From: an uncultured Eubacterium sp.
Lineage (GTDB): Bacteria; Bacillota; Clostridia; Lachnospirales; CAG-274
Direction: 5' to 3'
Length of the DNA: 64,000 nucleotides
Assembly: GCA_900551755.1 (NCBI GenBank)
Contig: URXK01000006.1
Coordinates: forward strand, 25,212-89,211
In this document: positions 49,180 through 59,100 of the stretch, in pieces
Position numbering within the stretch: the stretch's first letter is position 1
How the letters are laid out: every line of letters starts with the position of its first letter
Program-made: the position numbers and the translations under genes
The notes under the pieces: model-generated
Seen by the model: only the letters and a program-made list of their open reading frames with translations
Databases searched by the model: none
What the model was told of the DNA's origin: nothing

Positions 49180-50657
49180 TAGTTATTTCCTCCTTTCACC
49201 ATTTCAGGCTTTTTAGTATGGAAATCTGTTTCCTTCTGGAATGCATAAGCAGCTCTAACAAGCTTGCTTTCGTCAAAGGCATTACCAATTAACTGCATAC
49301 CAATAGGCATACCGTTAGAACCAAAACCACAAGGTACAGATACAGCTGGAATACCTGCAAGATTTACAGATACTGTATAAATATCACCTAAATACATCTT
49401 AAGAGGGTCAGAAGAATTTTCGCCAATCTTATAAGCTGTTGTTGGAGCAACAGGAGATAAAATCATATCATACTTTTCAAAGGCTTCATCAAAGCTCTTT
49501 TTAATAAGACCTCTAACCTTTAAACTCTTGTTGTAGTAAGCATCGTAATAACCAGAACTTAAAACGAAAGAACCAAGCATAATTCTTCTCTTAACTTCCA
49601 TACCAAAGCCTTCGCTTCTTGAAGTTAAGTAAACCTCCATTAAGTCCTCGCAATCTCTCTTTCTATAACCATACTTAATACCGTCATATCTTGAAAGGTT
49701 TGAACTAGCCTCAGCACAAGCCAAAACATAATAAGTAGGAATTGCATAATCAACAATATTCATTTCAAATTCTTCAATTTCAGCACCTAACTTCTTTAAT
49801 GTTTCAGCAGCGTCTAATACAGACTTTTTAACATCTTCATCAAGACCCTTGCCAAAGTAGTTAGTTGGAATACCAATCTTCATACCCTTTAAATCGCCAT
49901 CAAAACAAGTTGAAAAGTCGAATACAGGTCTTTTAACAGAAGTTGAGTCCTTAGCATCGTGACCACTAATAACAGAAAGTACCTCAGCACAGTCCTTAAT
50001 ATCTCTACCAACTGGACCAATCTGGTCAAGAGAAGATGCAAAGGCAACAAGACCATATCTTGAAACAGCACCATAAGTTGGCTTGATACCACTTACGCCA
50101 CAGAATGAACAAGGCTGTCTAATAGAACCACCTGTATCAGAACCAAGAGCATAAGTAACTTCTTCAGCAGCAACAGCAGCAGCACTACCACCTGATGAAC
50201 CACCAGGAACTCTAGTTACATCCCAAGGGTTGCCAGTTGCACCAAAGTAAGATGTTTCTGTAGAACCACCCATTGCAAACTCGTCCATATTTAATTTACC
50301 TAAAACAACAGCACCTGCTGACTCAAGTTTATCAGTAACAGTTGCATTATATGGTGGCTTAAAATTGTGGAGCATTTTTGAACCACAAGTAGTAAGTCTA
50401 TCCTTAGTACAAATATTATCCTTAATAGCCATAGGAACACCAGCTAAAGGTGATGTAAGCTCGCCTGCATCAATCTTAGCCTGAACTTCTTCAGCCTGCT
50501 TAATAGCCTCATCTTCAAAAACAGAAACAAAAGCATTAACCTTTTCATCTCTCTCCTTGATGTTAGCAAGCATAGACTTAGTAACCTCAACTGAGGATAC
50601 TTCTTTATTTTTAATCATCTGACCTATTTCAAGGGCAGTTTTATTTGTAAATGTCAT
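49179..50657 (-). CDS. gatA: Asp/Glu-tRNA amidotransferase subunit A
   Basis: 492 residues. Glutaminase-type amidase that releases ammonia for the transamidation done with GatB. The Ser-cisSer-Lys triad is visible: Lys in GVPMAIKDNIC and the two Ser in GGSSGGSAAAVAA and GSDTGGSIRQP. The length is normal. GGGAGG precedes the ATG. Sits 14 bp after gatC and overlaps gatB by one base. Confidence 0.97.
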   Translation of the reverse strand: MTFTNKTALEIGQMIKNKEVSSVEVTKSMLANIKERDEKVNAFVSVFEDEAIKQAEEVQAKIDAGELTSPLAGVPMAIKDNICTKDRLTTCGSKMLHNFKPPYNATVTDKLESAGAVVLGKLNMDEFAMGGSTETSYFGATGNPWDVTRVPGGSSGGSAAAVAAEEVTYALGSDTGGSIRQPCSFCGVSGIKPTYGAVSRYGLVAFASSLDQIGPVGRDIKDCAEVLSVISGHDAKDSTSVKRPVFDFSTCFDGDLKGMKIGIPTNYFGKGLDEDVKKSVLDAAETLKKLGAEIEEFEMNIVDYAIPTYYVLACAEASSNLSRYDGIKYGYRKRDCEDLMEVYLTSRSEGFGMEVKRRIMLGSFVLSSGYYDAYYNKSLKVRGLIKKSFDEAFEKYDMILSPVAPTTAYKIGENSSDPLKMYLGDIYTVSVNLAGIPAVSVPCGFGSNGMPIGMQLIGNAFDESKLVRAAYAFQKETDFHTKKPEMVKGGNN

Positions 50658-50671
50658 TTATAATATCCTCC

Positions 50672-51133
50672 CTATTCTACGGTCGTTGGCACCTTAAAGC
50701 AGCCGTCTTTCTGCTGTGGTGCATTCTTTAATATTAATTCTCTATCTGTTGAATCCTTAACTTCATCTTCTCTAAAGTTGTTAGTATAAGCAAATGGGTG
50801 GCTCATAGCTTCAACATTATCAGTATCAAGCTCATTTAACATATCAATGTAGCCTAAAATCTTAGTAAGCTCACCCTTAGACTTTTCTTCCTCCTCTGGA
50901 GTAAGCTGAAGTCTTGATAATTCTTCAAGGTATTTAATAAGGTTGTCATCAATACCTGTTTCTGCAATATTAACAGCCTTATTTTCAGCTACAGCAGTTT
51001 CAGTATTTTCGCTGTAACCAATAAGGTCTAAAATCATATCTAATCTTGTCTTTACGCCCTCAAGCATAGCTTCTGTAAGCTCAACACCTGTGTTTTCAAC
51101 AAGACAAGCAATTAACTTTTCCTGAACTGACAT
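50672..51133 (-). CDS. gatC: Asp/Glu-tRNA amidotransferase subunit C with N-terminal extension
   Basis: 153 residues against about 95 for ordinary GatC. The GatC part is residues about 58-153 (IKYLEELSRLQLTPEEEEK, then ILGYIDMLNELDTDNVEAMSHP, and a final FKVPTTVE). The first 57 residues form a helical, acidic region (QEKLIACLVENTGVELTEA) with no known domain; there is no internal start with a ribosome site, while AAGGAGG precedes the first ATG, so the extension looks real. GatC wraps and stabilises GatA-GatB. Confidence 0.93.
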   Translation of the reverse strand: MSVQEKLIACLVENTGVELTEAMLEGVKTRLDMILDLIGYSENTETAVAENKAVNIAETGIDDNLIKYLEELSRLQLTPEEEEKSKGELTKILGYIDMLNELDTDNVEAMSHPFAYTNNFREDEVKDSTDRELILKNAPQQKDGCFKVPTTVE

Positions 51134-51144
51134 ACTTTACCTCC

Positions 51145-52479
51145 TTATGGATTTAATCTGGTTGTATCTCTTGGGAACATTGAAGTAGCTCTAATGTTCT
51201 TTTCATCAAGTAACTTCATTATAAGTCTTTCAAGACCCATACCAAGACCACCGTGTGGTGGAACACCATACTTATGAAGCATTAAGTAACTTTCAAAGTC
51301 CTCTGGATATAAGCCCTTGAAAATCATCTTCTTAACCTGCTCATCATAGTCGTGAATTCTCTGACCACCTGTAGTGATTTCCATACCCTTAAATAAAAGG
51401 TCAAAACTTAAAGTATATTTTGGGTCTTCTGGGTCGTCCATAGCATAGAAAGGTCTTTTCTTAACTGGATAATGAGTAACAAAAACAAAGTCACTGCCAT
51501 AATCTTCCTTGAAAAGCTCACCAATAAGTCTTTCTTCCTCTGGCTCAAGGTCATAAGGGTCCTTAATCTTTCTGCCGTACTTCTTAGCTACCATTTCCTT
51601 AGCATCTCTAAACTTAACGCAAGGAATAGTATCAAATTCTGGAAGTTCACAATTTAACTTCTTTAATACAAGTTCATAATTTTCCTTAAGATACTTAAAG
51701 CAATACTTTAACATACCAGTTTCCATATTAATAACATCGTAGAAACTATTAATATAACCCATTTCAAAGTCAACAGAAACATATTCATTTAAGTGTCTAG
51801 CTGTATCGTGCTTTTCAGCTCTAAATACAGGAGCAATTTCAAATACTCTCTCATAAACAGGAATTAAAGTCTGCTTGTAAGTCTGAGGTGACTGTGCAAG
51901 ATAAGCCTTTTTACCAAAGTAATCAAGTTTGAAAATGTTAGCACCGCCCTCTGCACCAGCAGCAATAATCTTTGGAGAGAAAATTTCTGTAAAGCCGTTA
52001 TCTTCAAGGTATCTTCTGAAACCTCTAACAACACCTTCCTGAAGCTTAAACACACTTCTTCTCTGCTCATTTCTTAAAACAGCAGGTCTAATCTCGATTT
52101 CATTTTCAAGAGCAATATTAAGTTTTCTCTTGCTTATATTTAAAGGAAGGTCTTCCTTAGGAGTTGATAACACTTCAAGTTTATCAATAACAAGCTCAAA
52201 GCCATTTACAGCTCTCTGCTCATCTCTTACTTCGCCTGTAACCTTAATGCAGTTTTCATCGTGGAGAAGTTCTCTTTCTCCCTCAATACCCTTCATATTG
52301 TAAACACACTGCATAAGACCGCCAATTTTTCTGATAATAACGAAGGCAAAATCACCCATATCTCTTACATTATGGATTGTACCATGAGTCGTTACGCACT
52401 TTTTTTCTTCAGGACTAAGGTTCTTGATTTCATCAATAGATAAATCCATAATAGTCCTTTCGCCAGTAGCTTTAACCAT
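51145..52479 (-). CDS. aspS: Archaeal-type, likely non-discriminating aspartyl-tRNA synthetase
   Basis: 444 residues, the short archaeal/eukaryal form without the bacterial insertion domain. OB-fold anticodon domain in residues 15-120 (THGTIHNVRDMGDFAFVIIR), then class II motif 2 (FEIAPVFRAEKHDTARHLNEY) and motif 3 (GLGMGLERLIMKLL). Such enzymes usually charge both tRNA-Asp and tRNA-Asn, and the product on tRNA-Asn is amidated by GatCAB, encoded next. The T-box in front appears to read Asn codon AAC. AAAGGTGAG precedes the ATG. The host probably has a second, discriminating AspRS elsewhere. Confidence 0.94.
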   Translation of the reverse strand: MVKATGERTIMDLSIDEIKNLSPEEKKCVTTHGTIHNVRDMGDFAFVIIRKIGGLMQCVYNMKGIEGERELLHDENCIKVTGEVRDEQRAVNGFELVIDKLEVLSTPKEDLPLNISKRKLNIALENEIEIRPAVLRNEQRRSVFKLQEGVVRGFRRYLEDNGFTEIFSPKIIAAGAEGGANIFKLDYFGKKAYLAQSPQTYKQTLIPVYERVFEIAPVFRAEKHDTARHLNEYVSVDFEMGYINSFYDVINMETGMLKYCFKYLKENYELVLKKLNCELPEFDTIPCVKFRDAKEMVAKKYGRKIKDPYDLEPEEERLIGELFKEDYGSDFVFVTHYPVKKRPFYAMDDPEDPKYTLSFDLLFKGMEITTGGQRIHDYDEQVKKMIFKGLYPEDFESYLMLHKYGVPPHGGLGMGLERLIMKLLDEKNIRATSMFPRDTTRLNP

Positions 52480-52519
52480 TTTATCTCACCTTTCTACAAA
52501 AAATATTATAAGCTATAAT

Positions 52520-52790
52520 AAAAAACGCCCCGAAGTAATAAATACTTCAGGACGGAAATAACCGCGGTACCACCTAAATTGACATAAAAGTCCACTTTGT
52601 GATATTTAACGCATATCAGACGCATTCCACTACTAAGCCAAAAGCCTTTGGCAGAATAAGCTCCGAAGTGTTCTTTCAAAAAGGAGTGTCAAATTAATGC
52701 TCTCAATCTATGGCATTAAATCCCTGTTAGTCTTGCCTTAATTACTTTTCTTCATCATAGCCATTCATAATCATAGTGTTCATTTTAACA
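52520..52790 (-). promoter_or_regulatory. T-box leader, probably tRNA-Asn-specific, controlling aspS-gatCAB
   Basis: On the minus strand: the T-box sequence AGGTGGTACCGCGG at 52575-52562, then the terminator stem CCTGAAGTA/TACTTCGGGG and GTTTTTTA (52552-52520). Stem I has the S-turn AGTA at 52746-52743 facing GAA at 52677-52675; two bases later comes AAC (52672-52670) followed by A and the closing stem CTTC. Read this way, the specifier is AAC, Asn. This explains the 52480-52863 gap. Confidence 0.85.
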
Positions 52791-52863
52791 CATTTTATTC
52801 ACTATTTCAAGGATTTTTTTATTATTTTACAATTTTTACATTAAATATTTAATCATTTGTATT

Positions 52864-53688
52864 TTATATCATTTGTAAGATACTATTTATAGCCTTTTCT
52901 TCATTATCATATATATAAATACTTACAGCTTCTTTTGTATTATCTTCATATTCATAAGTAAAATACTTACCATTATCAGCCTTAAATACTGTAACAATAG
53001 TATAATTATTCTGAGAAGGAACACAAGTAAATATTGGCTCAAGTTTTCCAAATTTACCTAAACTATCTATTTTATTTAGTCCATTAGTATAACCTTCACC
53101 AATTTTTTGAGATGTTAATACACCTCTTTCACAATTTCCAGTTTTGCTTATAATTTTATCAATACTCACTAATTCGCCGTTTAAAGAGTTTAATTTAATG
53201 AAATATGTTGTTGTTTCTTTTTCAATCATTATATCACAAGTATCATCATTATAATAAGTAACATCAGCCTTATTATCATTTATATTTTCCTTATAAAACT
53301 TATTAACATAGGCTGTTGCAACACTTAAAGCACTATCCTTTGAAATATTATTTTCTGTAGGCTCAATCACTTCTTCATCACTATAAACTGGTTTTTGACT
53401 TAATTTTGTTATATATGAAAACACATCACTATCCATATATGTGTTGCCATCTTTTAAAGTAATACCATTATTAAAATAAAATTTACCATTAAAATTAATT
53501 ATATTGTCACTAGTGTCAATATTAATATTGTTATCTTGGTTATTTAATGATACAGTTTTTGTGTCATTATCCCAATTAATACTGTAACCCAAATCAGAAA
53601 AAGTTTTTCTCACCTGCACATTATCTCCAGCAAAAGCTGAAACTGCCATTGATAATACAAATAATGTTGTTAATACTTTCTTTTTCAT
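52864..53688 (-). CDS. Exported protein with copper-amine-oxidase-type N-terminal domain
   Basis: 274 residues from the ATG at 53688, just behind GGGGGT; an ATG at 53718 lacks a site. Signal peptide (1-20). Residues 22-95 resemble the Cu-amine-oxidase N domain (stalk-like) found in Clostridial wall proteins: VQVRKTFSDLGYSINWDNDTKTVSL. Residues 115-190 look like a PepSY-type repeat (SALSVATAYVNKF, YFIKLNSLNGELVSID), and the rest is unassigned. Last gene of a run behind an ECF sigma/anti-sigma pair. Confidence 0.75.
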   Translation of the reverse strand: MKKKVLTTLFVLSMAVSAFAGDNVQVRKTFSDLGYSINWDNDTKTVSLNNQDNNINIDTSDNIINFNGKFYFNNGITLKDGNTYMDSDVFSYITKLSQKPVYSDEEVIEPTENNISKDSALSVATAYVNKFYKENINDNKADVTYYNDDTCDIMIEKETTTYFIKLNSLNGELVSIDKIISKTGNCERGVLTSQKIGEGYTNGLNKIDSLGKFGKLEPIFTCVPSQNNYTIVTVFKADNGKYFTYEYEDNTKEAVSIYIYDNEEKAINSILQMI

Positions 53689-53787
53689 ATAAAAACCCCC
53701 AATCAAAATCACACACAACGAAAAGTATTAAATAATACTTTCGATTGTATGTTTCACTTTTTAATATTTCAATATGTAATCATTATA

Positions 53788-54180
53788 TCAATCGTTAGTA
53801 TCTTCTGTCAAGTACATATATGCAATATATCCAGTTTTTCCTGTTAATGGTGAACCACACTTTACTTTTAACCAAGTAGTACCCTCATTTTTAAAAGGAG
53901 CCCCACTTGAATACACCACATCTCCAGCATTCATCTTTCCTAAACTCTTTGAACTAGTTGATGCCTTTTCTCTTACATTTACATTATTTGCATTTACTCT
54001 ATATTTATAAATTGCTCTTGCAACATTATCTAAATCAATTTCGCTATCTGTGCTATTTACTGAATCTTCAGTTAATACACCATCTGTTTCAGTTTCTGTA
54101 TCAAATAAATTCTGTGCAAAAGCTGATGTTGAAATCATCATAGAAGCAATTAATGTAAGTGATAAAATTTTATTTTTCAT
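53788..54180 (-). CDS. Secreted SH3-domain protein
   Basis: 130 residues. Signal peptide (1-22), an acidic spacer (24-52), and one bacterial SH3 domain (about 57-126) with YRVNANNVNVREKASTSSK, GDVVYSS and TWLKVKCGSP. Such domains bind cell-wall peptides. AGGAGGAAAATACT precedes the ATG. In the sigma/anti-sigma neighbourhood, consistent with an envelope-stress regulon. Confidence 0.88.
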   Translation of the reverse strand: MKNKILSLTLIASMMISTSAFAQNLFDTETETDGVLTEDSVNSTDSEIDLDNVARAIYKYRVNANNVNVREKASTSSKSLGKMNAGDVVYSSGAPFKNEGTTWLKVKCGSPLTGKTGYIAYMYLTEDTND

Positions 54181-54229
54181 AGTATTTTCCTCCTAAATAA
54201 AAACATAAATTATTAATATAGTTATTCTA

Positions 54230-54292
54230 TTACTGGCTGCTGCAAAGACTTTTACAACAGCCTACCCAAATTGGTGGACTCAACTCTTTCAT
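54230..54292 (-). CDS. Candidate 20-residue Cys-rich peptide
   Basis: Starts MKELSPP and ends GCCKSLCSSQ with three Cys. An AAAGGTGGT site is properly placed 7 bases before the ATG. It begins 16 bp after the stop of the 140-residue secreted-protein gene and precedes the SH3 gene, all on one strand. There is no signal peptide. Coding is plausible but unproven. Confidence 0.35.
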   Translation of the reverse strand: MKELSPPIWVGCCKSLCSSQ

Positions 54293-54307
54293 TAAAATAC
54301 CACCTTT

Positions 54308-54730
54308 TTAGTAAACTATTGAATCACTATATGTAGTTGAGCTTTCTATGATAGTGCCGTTACTATTTAGTGCATAATGTATCACTTTTAATCTATATTT
54401 ACCCTTTGTTACATAATAATTTTGAGATATTGCAGCAGTAATTCCACCTGTATTACTCCACGATTTTATAGTCTTCCACCCTAAGTTATATTTTTGAAGT
54501 TCTGCCTTAACCATTGCTTTATAACCAGAAATCGTTTTTGTATAACCGTAACAACTTGCTACTCCATTAGAGGCAATATTAAAGTTATTTTTATTTTTTG
54601 TAATAGCTATAAATCTTGAATTTTCTATAGAATAATCAGATAAAGTATTTGATGTATTACAATTATCATCTGCCAAAACATTACAATTTAACATTAAAAC
54701 AGCACCAATAACTAATATAAATTTTTTCAT
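54308..54730 (-). CDS. Small secreted protein of unknown function
   Basis: 140 residues with a signal peptide (MKKFILVIGAVLMLNCNVLA). The mature part is beta-rich and polar with GVASCYGYTKTISGYK, SNTGGITAAISQNYYV and an aromatic end YSDSIVY. No known domain recognised; loosely like small secreted lactococcin-972-type or wall-associated proteins, without a convincing motif. AAGGAGGATTA precedes the ATG. Lies next after the anti-sigma gene. Confidence 0.7.
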   Translation of the reverse strand: MKKFILVIGAVLMLNCNVLADDNCNTSNTLSDYSIENSRFIAITKNKNNFNIASNGVASCYGYTKTISGYKAMVKAELQKYNLGWKTIKSWSNTGGITAAISQNYYVTKGKYRLKVIHYALNSNGTIIESSTTYSDSIVY

Positions 54731-54812
54731 AATTAATCCTCCTTAATTTTAATATATTTTGTTTACATATATTAAAACAATTAAAAAGAGGAAATGTGAC
54801 AACTTTTTTTAA

Positions 54813-55505
54813 TTAATTTATATTTTTTGCAATATTAATAAGTTCATCATAATTTATATTTCCATCTACAGAATATTCAATTTCTCCATTTATCCAAGAA
54901 ATTATTGTTATATTTGTTTTTTTACTAACAAATGCTCTATTTTCGTTTATATCTGTATATTGCGTTATTGCCTTTTCAGTATCTATTTGCTCAATTTCAG
55001 CTATTGTACCCTTAGATACTGAAAAATATTTATCAGCATTTTTATATGTTATATCATAATTATTATTGGTATAGCTAACATCATCTATTACATAACCATT
55101 AGGAATATAATGCAACACAGCTTTGTATTTATTTTCAATTCCATTCGGTTCCGTTTCCGTATATTTGAATTCTGTATATTGATTTTTAATATCAAGCATA
55201 AAATTTAGCAATTTAACTTTTACACCACTTACAGATAATACCGAACCTGCTGTAAAAATCATAACTACAACAGCAACAAAAAACATTTTCTTATTAAATT
55301 TCAAAGGTCTTTTTATCTTTATATCATCTTTTTTATACTTACCTTTCAAAATATAATCAACATTTTTTTGATGTTCTTTAGAAAACACAATATTCTCATC
55401 TTTTACAGTCTTTTCTATTTCATCAAACATTTCATCAACATATTGTTTAGAAGCCTCTGTTATAATATCATCAATAACCTTATCTATAAATTTATTATTA
55501 GACAT
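54813..55505 (-). CDS. Anti-sigma-factor-like membrane protein (DUF4367 C-terminus)
   Basis: 230 residues from the ATG at 55505 behind AAAGGAGGAAATT. Cytosolic N-terminal part (about 1-70; MSNNKFIDKVIDDIITEASK), one membrane segment (about 75-97), and an external DUF4367-like domain (about 115-230) with YIPNGYVIDDVSYT and ITIISWINGEIEYSV. The start is 1 bp after the ECF sigma stop. The arrangement is that of a membrane-bound anti-sigma factor whose outer domain senses an envelope signal. Confidence 0.85.
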   Translation of the reverse strand: MSNNKFIDKVIDDIITEASKQYVDEMFDEIEKTVKDENIVFSKEHQKNVDYILKGKYKKDDIKIKRPLKFNKKMFFVAVVVMIFTAGSVLSVSGVKVKLLNFMLDIKNQYTEFKYTETEPNGIENKYKAVLHYIPNGYVIDDVSYTNNNYDITYKNADKYFSVSKGTIAEIEQIDTEKAITQYTDINENRAFVSKKTNITIISWINGEIEYSVDGNINYDELINIAKNIN

Positions 55506-55506
55506 A

Positions 55507-56031
55507 TTAAATTTCCTCCTTTTCAAAGGCTTGTCTTAATTTTTTTCGTCCTCTTTCAATCCTTTTTCTAGCAGTTTCTGATGAAATACCAAGAGCATTT
55601 GCTATTTCTTTAGAATCATAACCATCAGCTGACATTAAGATAGGGATTTTATATAGATTATCAAGTTCAGCTATATATTTTTTTAATCTATCTACGGTTT
55701 CTTTTCTTATTATAATTGCTGGCACTTCAAAATTTTCTCCTGCCTCTATATCATCTTCCATATCCATTGTTTCTCTTTTACCACTATTATACATATTTAT
55801 TGCAATATTTCTTACAATAAGACCTATATAATTTCTCGTTCTTTTACTTTTAATATCGTCTATTTTATTTATATTTTCAATTATTTTAATTAATGCCTGC
55901 TGTATAGCATCTTCAGAATTATGTACATTGTTTAAAATATTATAAGCTACAGCAAACATAAATTTTGAATACTGTGTATATATTTTGTTTATATTTTCAG
56001 CTTCTTTTTTATCAAGAATTAAAATAATCAC
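55507..56031 (-). CDS. ECF-type sigma factor
   Basis: 174 residues from a GTG at 56031 behind GAGGTG. Region 2 at about 12-80 (IYTQYSKFMFAVAYNILNN, SEDAIQQALIKIIENI) and region 4 at about 115-170 (RLKKYIAELDNLYKIPIL, GYDSKEIANALGISSETARKRIERGRKKL). Promoter at 56063-56091. The anti-sigma gene follows at once, then small secreted proteins; those are the likely regulon. Confidence 0.93.
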   Translation of the reverse strand: MIILILDKKEAENINKIYTQYSKFMFAVAYNILNNVHNSEDAIQQALIKIIENINKIDDIKSKRTRNYIGLIVRNIAINMYNSGKRETMDMEDDIEAGENFEVPAIIIRKETVDRLKKYIAELDNLYKIPILMSADGYDSKEIANALGISSETARKRIERGRKKLRQAFEKEEI

Positions 56032-56062
56032 ATTATCACCTCAAAATCTAAATGTTTTATTT

Positions 56063-56091
56063 ATTATACAACAATATATAAATAATATCAA
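56063..56091 (-). promoter_or_regulatory. Promoter of the ECF sigma operon
   Basis: TTGATA (56091-56086) and TATAAT (56068-56063) on the minus strand, 17-bp spacer. Confidence 0.75.
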
Positions 56092-56177
56092 GTAGTTGTT
56101 TATTTTAAAGCACATCTAATGTATTGACAAACCCACCCAAAATTATGTAATATATTATTAGAAAAGGAGGTATAATT

Positions 56178-59100
56178 TTGAATATATTTAAACAAATTAT
56201 AGCAATAGGTGTTTCTGCTACATTTACACTTCAAGCTATGCCATTAACGGCCTACGGCGAAGATGAAACAACAAATAACCAATTAACAATAGCAGAAATA
56301 TCTTCAACAAACACCCTTATGTCATCTGAATACTGGGCTAATCACAGAATTAGCACCAATACTTCTGACGACACTTACATTGCATCATACACAAACAATG
56401 CAGGTCAATATTACTCATCATCATTAGACAAAGCCTTTGACGGTAACTGGTCAACCCACTGGGAAACAGGCAATGGTAATACTCACAACTATGTTGATAT
56501 TACATTTAACAAAGCTGTTACTATTGACCGTATGCTCTATGCCACAAGACAAGACGGAGCTAAACCAAAGGGCTATCCTGAAAATTTAACTATCTATAGT
56601 TATAACAGCTCTACTGAACAATGGGACGAAGTTGCCAACGGCACTTCAACAAAAACAGGTGGTTATGTGTTAATTACATTACCACAAGCAACTACATTTG
56701 AAAAACTTAGATTTGACTTTACTCAAGCCTATAACGGTTGGGCAAGTGCATCTGAATTTGTATTTTTACGACCAGATAACACAGTAATTGACGGTAGCAT
56801 AAATATAAATGGTACTCCCCTTGTTGGCGAAACATTAACTGCCATTCCCAATTTAACAGTTGGTGACAACAACAATATTAATTATCAATGGCAATATAGT
56901 GACAATGGCGTTGATTACTATAATATTGAAAATGCAACAAACAGCACTTATAAAATAACAGAAAAGAAAAATTATTTTAGAGTAAATGTTACTGACAGCA
57001 ATAAAAATTATTATGGTACATTATCTTCAAATTCATTAGACTATTCAAAAGCTATAACAACAGGTTCGCCTCAAGCTAATGCCACATTAACTGCATCTAT
57101 TTATAATGTAGACAAGAAATTTACTTGTAAGTGGCAAATTAGCGATAGTCAAGACGGTACATACACCGACATTGAAAAGGCAACAGCTATTTCATACACT
57201 TTAACTGAAAGTGATGTAAATAAATACATAAAAGCTATATTAACATTAACAGAAACTGGCGAAACACTTGAAACTGAACCAAAACTTATATCAGCCGATG
57301 GAACTTACAATGTTTATACCAGTGATTATGTTAATTTATCTGAATTGCCTTCAAGTGCTTTAATACAAAGTAGTGTTGGATATGATAAACTTCGTTACAA
57401 CGAAAATATAGATGGTAACACTATTTCCCTTTTAGTCAATAACACTGTTAAAAAGTTTTCTAAAGGTCTTTCAGCTCACGCAGCAGCTACATTAGTATAC
57501 GATGTATCTTTCTTTACTGAAAATTATCAATACAACAAACTTACAGCTTGGCTTGGTGTTGACAAATCAACTCAGCTTGTTGGTGACGGTGTAAAGTTTT
57601 ATGTATATACATCAAATGATAATTCAAACTGGACATTAGTTGAGTCAACTGATGCCTTAATGAGTAACAGCGAAGCAGTATATATAGATATTAATATTAA
57701 AAATGTTAAATATGTTAAATTTTATATAAGCTCAATTAGTGGCAATTCTAACGACCATTCAGTTATTGCCGGAGCTAAACTTTCTAAATCAGATTATACA
57801 GAAGGCTCTGACAACTATGACTTTATAAAAACTATTAGTCAATACGACAAAGAATTGAGAACTTATGAAAATTCTAACAGTTATGAAAGTCTTGTAAATA
57901 ACGAAGATTATAGAAAATTGCTTTATCAAAGAACATTTGTAAACTATGTTGACTATGATGTTTTACAATCTATTGCCCATGACAGTGATTCTAACAAAAA
58001 AGCTCTTGAATGGTTTATGAATGACTTTGAAGCACTTGACTACTATATAAATGGTGGTCCAATAGTAAAGGGAACATCTTATCAAAGGTCTGTTAATGCT
58101 CTTATTAATTTGTACACTGCTTATTCAGGTGATATGGATAACAGCCTTTACAAAAGATTATTAATAGCCCTAGCCCTTGTTAATTCTGAACCTATAACTA
58201 GCTGGGTTGATTCATCAACGGTTTCTGACCCTGTAAGAAGATACGGAATATTCAAAAAACTTTATAACAATGGCTATCTTGTAAACAATATATTTGAAAA
58301 TCTTAGTGTTGCAGAAATGAAATGGGTTGTAAACAACAGAATTTCAGATGAAGAAATTGAATGGCTCAATTATTTTCTTAGAAAAGATTACTACAAAAAT
58401 GTTGAGGCTGACAGCGACAGCATTTATGACAGTATTGTCAACAATAAATTTGTAAATCCTTATAATTACATTACTTATGGTAATGGTTATAACTACTCTT
58501 TAGATAAATATTATTCAGAAGAAAACAAAGCTAAATGGCAAGAAAAATATCATCTAGTAAATACTGATGATACTGATGACGATAATTTCGATATTAGTGT
58601 TACTTATGAAAGCGGACACCCTAGACTTTGGATAGTTTTTGAAGAAGGCTCTGTGTGTGGTGGTATCGCCGGAACAGGTGCAAACTTCTCAACTGTTTTT
58701 GGTGTTCCTAGTATGTTAGTTGGTCAGCCTGGTCACGCAGCTTATTTCAGATATAGGCACGACCCCGGTGACAACGGACAATACAAATTAGGTATCTGGG
58801 AGCTTTGGAATGATGTTTATGGTTGGTCTAAAACTTGGATTGCTGGTGGTCTTATTAATGGCTGGGGAACTGAAAGCTGGTGTAGTGCATATCAAGGAAA
58901 TTATTTACTTCTTGTTCAAGCTGCACTTAATGATTATGACAATTATATTAAGGCAGAAGACTTTGTTAAAATGGCGTCAACTGATACAACTGACACTGAC
59001 AAAGTTATAGAGCTTTGCGAAAAGGCATTAAGTGTTCAAAACTTCAATGTTGACGCTTGGGAATTACTTATTAATGCCTATGTATCTGCTGGTAAAAGCG

